Origin: Terriglobia bacterium
GTDB taxonomy: Bacteria; Acidobacteriota; UBA6911
Length of the DNA: 64,000 nt
Assembly: GCA_020072565.1 (NCBI GenBank)
Contig: JAIQGI010000021.1
Location: 62,001-126,000, forward strand
Direction: 5' to 3'
The notes below the pieces were generated by a model, which searched no databases, was not told where the DNA came from, and saw only the letters and a program-made list of their open reading frames with translations. Each line of letters opens with the position of its first letter. Position 1 is the stretch's first letter. Below, piece by piece: positions 50,688 to 57,415 of this stretch. The translations under genes were made by a program, and so were the position numbers.

Positions 50688-51628
50688 GAGAACTCCTGAC
50701 AAACGCGTTGCAGCGGACACCTCCGGCACGTGCTGACGTACCGCGTATAATTAAAATCGCGGATATTCGGGCTTCGAGTATCCACTAAGGAAGTGAGCAC
50801 ACTGATGAGATCGGAGCTGCGATGCACCGCTGCCAAACGGTAATACATTCCAGGCTCGGTCAATTGATATGGCGAGCAGGTAGCCGTATAGAGAGAAACC
50901 TCATGTGCGGATATCGACTTTAACGGATAGCCGAGCGAGACGTGAGCCCACAAAATATAGAGTTCGAGTTGCGACGTAGCATCTTCCGATGTCTTTCCCG
51001 TCTTCCAATCAAAGATTTCGTAGTGACCATTCCTCCTCGCAATTGACAAATCAACTTTCACGGTTACCCGGATACCGGGTATTTCAAAGATCGTAGCGCC
51101 ATTTCCCCAGGCGGGAGGTTCAACCAGCTGGTCGTGACCTTCGACGAAGGCGGCAGAAATGCCCTCTTGGGCATCGATCTGGAAGAAGTTCGCAATGCAC
51201 TTCCGGATATGGCTCAAAGCTTCGTCCAATGATTCGGCGTCACCGATGTTGTACTCGTGTTCGAACAATGCAGCGAATGCCTTCCCCGCTCGATTGCGGC
51301 CCTGAGTGCGGTAACGCCTCGCTAGCGAAAAAGCCCACTGCGGCTTCGCCAGCCGTTCGGCGAACTCGATAACATCGGCCAGAAGGAGGCGTCGACCGAG
51401 TGTGAGATTGCGAAAGTATTCTGCAATCGCTTGGTGCACAATGTCGCCCTTCCACATTGCGACAGGCTTGACCTGTTTAAGGAGGAACAGGTCTCGCATG
51501 CGAAGGTCGGGGTGGTCCCAACGGGCCCCAGCACAGTAAGTGAAATAAAACTGACGCTGGCAGGTCGCCATTGTCTTTGCTCGGGAGTGCGACCAGGCTT
51601 GAAACGCGTTCACTATCTTGATGGCCAT
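50684..51628 (-). CDS. Cas4-like PD-(D/E)XK nuclease with probable iron-sulfur site
   Basis: 314 aa. The N-terminus (AWSHSRAKTMATCQRQFYFTYCAG) is the entry helix and first cysteine region of Cas4/AddB-type nucleases. The catalytic core is VTVKVDLSIARR...YEIFDWKTGK (D, then D-x-K) followed by a QLELYILWA helix. The C-terminus CRRCPLQRVC supplies the remaining cysteines of a 4Fe-4S cluster. All key residues are present. It is translationally coupled to the Argonaute gene. Associated nucleases of this type act as effectors of inactive pAgos in other systems; here the Argonaute itself still looks active. Confidence 0.8.
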   Translation of the reverse strand: MAIKIVNAFQAWSHSRAKTMATCQRQFYFTYCAGARWDHPDLRMRDLFLLKQVKPVAMWKGDIVHQAIAEYFRNLTLGRRLLLADVIEFAERLAKPQWAFSLARRYRTQGRNRAGKAFAALFEHEYNIGDAESLDEALSHIRKCIANFFQIDAQEGISAAFVEGHDQLVEPPAWGNGATIFEIPGIRVTVKVDLSIARRNGHYEIFDWKTGKTSEDATSQLELYILWAHVSLGYPLKSISAHEVSLYTATCSPYQLTEPGMYYRLAAVHRSSDLISVLTSLVDTRSPNIRDFNYTRYVSTCRRCPLQRVCQEFS

Positions 51629-51652
51629 GCTCAGGAGTCCTTAGCTAAATCT

Positions 51653-52795
51653 TCATATCGTGAATAACTTTCCGGTGATTTTCTGCTGCCAGGCAGAAAA
51701 GTCACTTGGCGCGAAAATGAGGTTTACCGCTGCCACGTTCACGAGTTCTTGGAGGTCATCGATTCTTTCGTACGTCAGGCTATCCGGCGGTAAGGGAAGA
51801 GTTGAGCGAAACACCGGAAAGCCGCGATGCCCAATCTCGGCTTGGGCAACCCGCACGATATCCATGATTAGCAAAAATGGGCATAGTTGGTCGAACAAAG
51901 GAGGTTTTGTGCGTGGATTGAGGAAGTCCTCCCATAATCTGCAGATTGATCTCCTGAGCGGGGCATCAGCATAGATTTCGTCGAGCGCGAGCATGCAGGC
52001 TTGTGTTCGCGCAGCGTTTGGAGGGTGCTCATCAGCGGGGTCGAATCGATAGGGGTCCCGCGGGCTTGTCAGGGAAATGTCGACCCAGGACATAAGGTGC
52101 GCCGGTCCAGCGACAACCGTCGCGAAGATATCGCAGAATAACTCCTCCAAGCGGTACTTATTCCAATAGAGCAATGTCTGACGAAGGCGTTCAGCTCGCT
52201 TGTCAAGTTGACTCGTAGAAAGGGCAGGCGCATGACGCAGTTGGCGCTGGCAATATAAGAGCACCACATTCGAGAGACTCCCGCCGATCTCCGGAAATTT
52301 CTGGTGTACCGCATGGCCGATTTCATGGTAAAGGCCTGTCCAATCCAACAAGGTTGCGCGTGTGTATCGAGGCATGAAGAAAATCGGGTGCTCCGGCACG
52401 CCCGGATACATCGACAGCGCTCTGCTAAAAGACACAACTTGATCTGCCAAATGCGGTACGTGAAGTTGATCCAACAAACGGGAAATGATCCGGCTGACAG
52501 CCCGCTCCTCGTCGCCCTCTTGTAGGAGGGTGGGCAAGTACCACTCTTCCAAGAATTCCAGCCGAGCGCGGATGCGAACGAGATCAACTTGGTGACGCCG
52601 AAACAGCTGAGGCAGGTTTAGAGCAAGTGTCCTCCGAGTCCGCACGAGCAATTGCTCGGCCTCTTGGCACACTGTGCGCAGGTGTGCTATGACGCCAGTA
52701 TGATCTCCACGAGCTGCGATGTTGGTGAGGACCATCTTCTGGTTTGCAAGCTTATCGCCGAATTCGATAACCTTGGCTTCGATATAGTTCCGCAT
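51653..52795 (-). CDS. HExxH zinc metalloprotease in the Argonaute operon
   Basis: 380 aa. The zinc site is H157-E-I-G-H161 within LDWTGLYHEIGHAVHQ, and E217/E218-LF-C-D222 in RLEELFCDIFATVVAG gives the third ligand of a gluzincin. The N-terminal 100 residues are helical, and no signal peptide is present, so it acts in the cytoplasm. Domestic phage-type systems pair an XRE regulator with a related protease (ImmR/ImmA), but this protein is much larger than ImmA. In this operon it could cleave the XRE protein or process another component. I know of no described Argonaute system with it. Confidence 0.65.
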   Translation of the reverse strand: MRNYIEAKVIEFGDKLANQKMVLTNIAARGDHTGVIAHLRTVCQEAEQLLVRTRRTLALNLPQLFRRHQVDLVRIRARLEFLEEWYLPTLLQEGDEERAVSRIISRLLDQLHVPHLADQVVSFSRALSMYPGVPEHPIFFMPRYTRATLLDWTGLYHEIGHAVHQKFPEIGGSLSNVVLLYCQRQLRHAPALSTSQLDKRAERLRQTLLYWNKYRLEELFCDIFATVVAGPAHLMSWVDISLTSPRDPYRFDPADEHPPNAARTQACMLALDEIYADAPLRRSICRLWEDFLNPRTKPPLFDQLCPFLLIMDIVRVAQAEIGHRGFPVFRSTLPLPPDSLTYERIDDLQELVNVAAVNLIFAPSDFSAWQQKITGKLFTI

Positions 52796-52803
52796 TCATA
52801 CCT

Positions 52804-53244
52804 TCACGCTTTGCTCAGGGCAACAAGATCCTGTGCGAGCTCGGTATCCAAAAAGTCGATTAGCTGTTCGAGCAAGGCCCAATCTGCAGCTTCGATCGGA
52901 GCCTCGACTCTCAATCGCTGGATGGCTTCGCCGATATCCTCGACCCAGTCTTCGCGAGGTTTCCCTTGCTCATCAAGTCGTGAGAGTATGTTCTCGGCCG
53001 CCAGCTCTGCCTGCGTCCTGCCGTCCGATAGCTCCCTACGCTGAGCGCGACCAATCACATTCGCGAGGATGTCAAGAAACTCGCACAAAATCTTCCGACT
53101 TGCCTCCAAGTCTTCGTTTTTGTATCCCAGTTCTGAGGCCTTGCCTGCTGCTTCAAGCTGCAGCTGCAAGAGTGCATCGTTAATCTTGCCAAGGAATTCT
53201 TCGTCGTTGGCTGTCTTCGCTGCCAAGGCTGCAAGAACGCTCAC
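52804..53244 (-). CDS. Small helical protein of unknown function in the Argonaute operon
   Basis: 146 aa, GTG start with GGAGG 6 nt upstream, 8 nt before the protease gene. All-helical and acidic (EEFLGKINDALLQLQLEAAGKASELGY, in parts). No recognised domain. The operon position suggests a structural or adaptor role. Confidence 0.55.
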   Translation of the reverse strand: MSVLAALAAKTANDEEFLGKINDALLQLQLEAAGKASELGYKNEDLEASRKILCEFLDILANVIGRAQRRELSDGRTQAELAAENILSRLDEQGKPREDWVEDIGEAIQRLRVEAPIEAADWALLEQLIDFLDTELAQDLVALSKA

Positions 53245-53293
53245 TCCGCACCTCCTACGGTCGGATTCAGGTTACGTACTCCACGGTAGAAAT

Positions 53294-53644
53294 CTACTTA
53301 CGTTGGCGTCGCTCCACGCGCAGATAGCCGACGAAATCTCGGACGCGCTCCAGTTCCTCTCTTGTGAGGTCTTCAAGTAGCGCCGAAGCCAGCTCTCGAT
53401 TGGGATCCGACGCATTGCGCTCGTCGGATTCCGTCGGATAGCCCGCCAATTTCATCAGCAACGATAAGGGGACACCGTAAAAATTGGCTAGCTTAAACAG
53501 GATTTCGGGAGAAGGACTCTTTATCCGGTCGTGTTCCAACAAGTTTAAATAGCCGTTTGAGATACGAGCCTTTTCTTCAAGGTCACGGAAGGTTAGCCCT
53601 CTCCCCTGCCTTAGTTCCGCGAGATATTCTCCCAGGGTTGACAT
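53294..53644 (-). CDS. XRE-family transcriptional regulator of the Argonaute operon
   Basis: 116 aa from the ATG at 53644 (GGGAGG upstream; a longer frame to 53707 lies in the promoter). LGEYLAELRQGRGLTFRDLEEKARISNGYLNLLEHDRIKSPSPEILFKLANFYGV (in parts) is a complete helix-turn-helix of the Cro/C1 type. It is the first gene of the minus-strand operon and presumably binds the inverted promoter pair just upstream. Confidence 0.85.
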   Translation of the reverse strand: MSTLGEYLAELRQGRGLTFRDLEEKARISNGYLNLLEHDRIKSPSPEILFKLANFYGVPLSLLMKLAGYPTESDERNASDPNRELASALLEDLTREELERVRDFVGYLRVERRQRK

Positions 53645-53674
53645 GTCACCTCCCAAATGAACCAATGAATCAAT

Positions 53675-53703
53675 AAGATACAGCCGGCTGCTTTCTTTGT
53701 CAA
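53675..53703 (-). promoter_or_regulatory. Promoter of the XRE-Argonaute operon
   Basis: Minus-strand -35 TTGACA (53698-53703), 17 nt spacer, -10 TATCTT (53675-53680). The stretch CTTGACAAAGAAAGCAG is repeated, with one change, at the opposing promoter. Confidence 0.75.
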
Positions 53704-53763
53704 GCATAATATTTTGATCTAAACCTGATTCATAAGATTATGCTATTAATCAAAAGCATGTGC

Positions 53764-53792
53764 TTGACAACGAAAGCAGAGCGGTGTATGGT
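53764..53792 (+). promoter_or_regulatory. Promoter of the ubiquitin-like operon
   Basis: + strand -35 TTGACA (53764-53769), 17 nt spacer, -10 TATGGT (53787-53792). CTTGACAACGAAAGCAG is the near-identical inverted partner of the Argonaute-operon promoter, about 60 nt away, so one regulator can bind both. Confidence 0.75.
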
Positions 53793-53822
53793 GACTCTAG
53801 CTCCAAAGGAGGGAGCGATCGA

Positions 53823-54308
53823 ATGAAAGTTCTTATTGAAGTTATCGAGGATCAGGACAAGGTTATCCGCTTTGTTGAGTGTGAAGCTTCCACCGAGGAA
53901 TCAATCGAGGACCTCGCCAATCGCATCGCAGGTCAGCTTGAATTGGAGGCGGAGGACCTGGCTGCCGACTTAGGAGTCAATGGCCTCAACTTTGATCGAG
54001 ACTCTAAAGTTGGGGATTGCGTCAGGCACGGCCAACGTTGGCGTCACCGCCGAGTCTTCATTGACCTGCATTTTGAAAGCGAGAGCCAGACTCACCATTT
54101 TCCCCCTCGCTCGACTTGGGCACGGGTGCACCGTTGGGGGTGTCGCCATTTTCATGTCGCCGCCGATGCGTGCGTCAACCTCGAGTTACGGGAGGGATCC
54201 CCGAGCGGGCCGGCGCTTAACGAGAGCACCGAGATCGGGCTGCATTCTGGTTGCAGGACTGTTTGGCTGGTCAAGCCGGGGCCGGAGCCTAATGGCGTTG
54301 CCGATTGA
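53823..54308 (+). CDS. Ubiquitin-like protein of a bacterial conjugation operon (multiubiquitin-type)
   Basis: 161 aa from the ATG at 53823 (GGAGGGAG upstream). The second half, FIDLHFESE... then WARVHRWGCRHF, ACVNLELREGSP, NESTEIG and CRTVWLVKPGPEPNG (in parts), resembles the multiubiquitin-type beta-grasp proteins found in E1/E2/JAB operons. The N-terminal 80 residues may be a second, diverged copy. The C-terminus (GPEPNGVAD) lacks a terminal Gly-Gly, so activation would need trimming, for example by the JAB protein, or a different chemistry. First gene of the + strand operon. Confidence 0.6.
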   Translation: MKVLIEVIEDQDKVIRFVECEASTEESIEDLANRIAGQLELEAEDLAADLGVNGLNFDRDSKVGDCVRHGQRWRHRRVFIDLHFESESQTHHFPPRSTWARVHRWGCRHFHVAADACVNLELREGSPSGPALNESTEIGLHSGCRTVWLVKPGPEPNGVAD

Positions 54309-54756
54309 AAAACTCACCACTGACTTGAACTCCCCTGAGTTCTTGCATGGCACCGGACAGCGGTTCTGGGAGCTGGTAGAGCAGTCGGGAATGGTGATTT
54401 TTATCTGCCTATACGCAGCGGACAAACGCGGATACATTGCCAGATTTGACTGTGACTCTTACGGTGCGGAACCGATCGCCTGCAGGTTTGTGGACACCGC
54501 AACACGGCAATGTGTAGCCTCGGCTTGGCCTCAGGGGAATTCGACTTTTGAGCAATGGGTGAAATTCCGCGAGGGCAACCTGTTCATCTGTTGGGACCAG
54601 GACCGACTCGGAATCTCACATCACCCGGATTGGAGATGTCGAAAAGCATGGAGCAAACATCCAAACCAAATCGTTTCATACCTGGATTTCTTACGGCGTC
54701 TGTTGCATCTGCCAATTCTGGGTTACCTTCAGCAGACTCCACCCCATCATGCCTAG
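54292..54756 (+). CDS. E2-like (ubiquitin-conjugating fold) protein
   Basis: 154 aa from the ATG at 54292, overlapping the Ubl gene by 17 nt. The core GMVIFICLYAADKRGYIARFDCDSY...EPIACRFVD, followed by GNLFICWDQDRLGISHHPDWRCRKAW (in parts), fits the prokaryotic E2-like family: a central sheet and a conserved His-Pro, with cysteines as candidates for the thioester site. It would accept the ubiquitin-like protein from the E1-like enzyme. Assigned partly from operon context. Confidence 0.65.
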   Translation: MALPIEKLTTDLNSPEFLHGTGQRFWELVEQSGMVIFICLYAADKRGYIARFDCDSYGAEPIACRFVDTATRQCVASAWPQGNSTFEQWVKFREGNLFICWDQDRLGISHHPDWRCRKAWSKHPNQIVSYLDFLRRLLHLPILGYLQQTPPHHA

Positions 54757-54758
54757 AG

Positions 54759-55217
54759 GTGCCGCGAAACCTTTTCTTCAAGACGATGGGGGCACTAGAA
54801 AAACGTAGCGACGGATTGAGAGAAAGCGCGGGAGTATGGGCTGGGCAAGTAATCGGGGAGCTTCGATGGCAACCCAAACGACTTTATTTGCATCACAAAC
54901 TCTACGCAGACCGGGCCGGTCCACTTTCTCTAGAACTCACGGAAGCGGCTAAGTTGCAGCTTTATGAACAGCTTGCACGACAGCACCTCCGTCTTGTTGC
55001 CCTCATTCATACCCATCCGCAAGCATGGGTCGATCTCAGCGAGATCGATCGAGCCAATCAGCTCTCTTCGAGAGTTGGCTTCTGGTCGATCGTTGTCCCC
55101 TGGTACTCCAGCAGACCGTGGCGAGTGGATGCGATCGGTTTCCACGTTCGGACTGAAACAGGGTGGCACCGATTGACTGCGTCTGAGGTCAAGTGGCGCG
55201 TCTCAATCTTGGAATAG
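54759..55217 (+). CDS. JAB/JAMM-family deubiquitinase-like peptidase
   Basis: 152 aa from a GTG at 54759, 2 nt after the E2 stop; in-frame ATGs at 54636 (120-nt overlap) and 54786 are alternatives. The complete JAMM zinc site is visible with GTG as residue 1: E22 in RESAGVW, H84-T-H86-P, S94 and D97 (LSEID). YLHHKLYADRAGPLSLELTEAAK is typical of the JAB proteins in bacterial E1/E2 operons. It would process or remove the ubiquitin-like protein. Confidence 0.85.
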   Translation: MPRNLFFKTMGALEKRSDGLRESAGVWAGQVIGELRWQPKRLYLHHKLYADRAGPLSLELTEAAKLQLYEQLARQHLRLVALIHTHPQAWVDLSEIDRANQLSSRVGFWSIVVPWYSSRPWRVDAIGFHVRTETGWHRLTASEVKWRVSILE

Positions 55218-55220
55218 CCT

Positions 55221-56471
55221 ATGGAACTCTATGAAGATCGCATCATAAACGGTGTACTGAAGTCTGATCTCGTGTGTGACCCCGAAGTAGCTCGTTCGCT
55301 GCTGTCCCAAGACATAGAAATTGTCGCCGCAGCGGACCGAGCAAATTCGGATGATCTGTGGCCGTGCATCTGGGCCTTAGCTTCTGTTCTGCAACGCCAA
55401 TTTTCCGGGAATGTTTTCATGCGTTGCGGCCGGAGGAGCACCTTGAATTGTCCTGCTCAATTGGGAACCCGGTGTCGCTTTGTGGAGGCACCCATAAGAG
55501 GGGCGACCCGAATTTTCATCGGTGCGGAACCAGATCCAGAGGACTTCACGGCCCTCTGGGGCGATGCACGTGGGGCGCACATTTCCTATCAGTCACTTGT
55601 CGAGGGAGGAGAAGCGGCTGACCCAATCGCTTGTTTCGCCCTCGCGGGCTATCTCGGCTTTGCCGCACTGGCCACCACTGTGCGAATTCCGCCCTTTCGA
55701 AAGGATCTCGCTATTCGCTTTTTAGAACTTCCGTTTTCCCATGGAAGACCGTGGAACCTGCCTCAGGATGGTCTAACGCTGGTTGGATTGGGACAACTCG
55801 GTCAAGCATACCTTAGTTTGCTCTACTTTCTTGCACAGAACAAAGGCGAAACCCCGGCAATAATGTTGTTGGACAAGGGTTCTTTTGAACACCCAAACTA
55901 CTCAACTCAGATTCTTCTTGAGGATGGTGATGCGTGGGAAGGGAGGGAGAAAGCAAAGCTGTTGGCGACGAAAGCGCAAGGCTGGAGATGGCGTGTTGAG
56001 GGCGAGGTGACAGAACTCAAGTGGAATTGGAAGCGCCCCGCGAATCATCCGCGCCTTGCAGTACTCGGTCTAGATGATTTTGATGTGCGTCGAATGGCTG
56101 TCGCAGCAGGTTATGAATGGCTGATTGAAGCTGGTCTGGGAACATCGTTCCTTGCGCCGCGTCTTTCGTGGCACTCCCTCTCGCCCGAACCAATGCTCGC
56201 TCGGAAGCTATTTGTCGCCGGGCAAGGGAGTGACACAACCGCTCCACTCAAAAATACCGCGTTTGTACGCCACCTAAAAGAAACGCCGGGTGGATGCGGT
56301 TGGGTGACATTCCAGAATGTCCAGGCTTCGGCCCCGGCACTGGGATTAGTCGCAGCAGCGTACGTCTGGTGTGAGATTATCCATGTTCTCAGCGGTAATC
56401 GTGTGCCGATCCAGGGCCGAGCATGCGCTTGGAGTCCATTCCTTCCATTTTTTCGTCAGGCAATCAATTAG
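55221..56471 (+). CDS. E1-like ThiF-family adenylating enzyme
   Basis: 416 aa, ATG 3 nt after the JAB stop. The nucleotide-binding loop is G189-L-G-Q-L-G194, followed by the strand IMLLDKGSFEHPNYSTQILL that binds ATP and positions the substrate (the usual D/N-R equivalents). The N-terminal 180 residues are an extra domain absent from ThiF. Cysteine-containing segment KETPGGCGWVTF is a candidate for the thioester site. It would adenylate the Ubl C-terminus and pass it to the E2-like protein. Confidence 0.8.
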   Translation: MELYEDRIINGVLKSDLVCDPEVARSLLSQDIEIVAAADRANSDDLWPCIWALASVLQRQFSGNVFMRCGRRSTLNCPAQLGTRCRFVEAPIRGATRIFIGAEPDPEDFTALWGDARGAHISYQSLVEGGEAADPIACFALAGYLGFAALATTVRIPPFRKDLAIRFLELPFSHGRPWNLPQDGLTLVGLGQLGQAYLSLLYFLAQNKGETPAIMLLDKGSFEHPNYSTQILLEDGDAWEGREKAKLLATKAQGWRWRVEGEVTELKWNWKRPANHPRLAVLGLDDFDVRRMAVAAGYEWLIEAGLGTSFLAPRLSWHSLSPEPMLARKLFVAGQGSDTTAPLKNTAFVRHLKETPGGCGWVTFQNVQASAPALGLVAAAYVWCEIIHVLSGNRVPIQGRACAWSPFLPFFRQAIN

Positions 56472-56487
56472 TGGAATCTTTTCAAAG

Positions 56488-56763
56488 ATGCAGAACCGGC
56501 CCCCTTCCTCCGACCTTGAGCAGGTCGTGGCCTACGCGGAAGCGAAGGGATGCAAGAACGCCGCCTTGATTTATCCTGCATCCTTATCATCACCTGTCCG
56601 GGGAATGTGGGGCAATATTTACGTAGAGTTTCTCACGTTTCCTCTTGATGGCGACCTCGAGCGAGATAGGCTCCAGCTGCTGGAACAGCGGTTATCGAGG
56701 ATTGTGAAATCTCATGATACCGGAGATTTGTGGTTTTGCAGGGCGGCTTCGCTTTCCGACTAA
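56488..56763 (+). pseudogene. C-terminal fragment of an McrC-like restriction component
   Basis: 91 aa starting MQNRPPSSDLEQVVAYAEAKGCKNAALIYP, which resembles the C-terminal nuclease helix and last strand of McrC (usual form: DLYQM-x-AYA...LLYP). The rest of McrC and its McrB partner are missing, so it is a remnant or a partial import. It lies right after the E1 stop. Confidence 0.5.
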
Positions 56764-57023
56764 AGGTCGATGCCCGAAGAGGAACAACCTGGACACAGCC
56801 AGCTGCAGAGTGTGCGGCGGATGCATCCTCCGAAGGTGCCGAGGAACCTCCAGTCCTGTGTTCCCTCAGGTCTTACCCTCTCAGGGGGCACCGGCTGGCG
56901 CAGTTGGTTTTCGTCGACTTTCATAGAGTTACGTTTGTTCTTGTGCCACTTCGTTGATGGTGGTAGCTTGGTTGTACGCTGACCAGGCGCAAGCCTAACA
57001 GTGGGAAATTCCAGAGCTTAGCC
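56764..57023. other. Intergenic region between McrC remnant and HTH gene
   Basis: 260 bases with only short random frames on both strands. Nothing recognised except a normal start site for the following gene. Confidence 0.4.
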
Positions 57024-57242
57024 ATGGGAAAGACAATGCCTGAACCTTGGGTTGCTGTTGACAAAGTTGCGCGTCACCTCGGTGTGGCCAAGGACTCGGT
57101 CTATCGTTGGATCGAGACCAAGGGCCTGCCAGCCCATCGAGTGGGAAGGCTCTGGAAGTTTAAGCTGTCGGAGATCGATGAGTGGGTTCATGCTGGCGGC
57201 GCCGGTCAGGATGGCACCAGCAGAGGCAAGGAGAGATCCTGA
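57024..57242 (+). CDS. Excisionase-type helix-turn-helix protein
   Basis: 72 aa. VAVDKVARHLGVAKDSVYRWIETKGLPAHRVGRLWKFKLSEIDEW (in parts) is the winged helix of the excisionase/HTH_17 family. Genes of this type commonly precede hsdM in type I restriction operons, and a truncated hsdM start does follow here through a TGATG overlap. Confidence 0.8.
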   Translation: MGKTMPEPWVAVDKVARHLGVAKDSVYRWIETKGLPAHRVGRLWKFKLSEIDEWVHAGGAGQDGTSRGKERS

Positions 57243-57328
57243 TGGCACCCAAGGTGGAAAACGGCGCAGATTATTTAGCCAAGGTCGGTTACGAGTCGCG
57301 GCTCTGGCAAATGGCTGTTGTGCTCTGA
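57242..57328 (+). pseudogene. Truncated 5' end of a type I restriction methyltransferase gene (hsdM)
   Basis: 28 codons, MAPKVENGADYLAKVGYESRLWQMAVVL, then TGA. The GYE-x-x-LW-x-MA segment matches the opening of HsdM proteins (usual continuation: DALRGNMDAAEYKH). The remaining gene is gone, and the SNF2 helicase begins 88 nt later, so an internal deletion replaced a type I system. Confidence 0.55.
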
Positions 57329-57415
57329 GAGCTGTATGAGAGTGCGCCGGGCTCAACGGGACAATAGCTGACACAGTTAGCCGATCAGTATGAACGCCCG
57401 CATGGGAGTTTCTGC

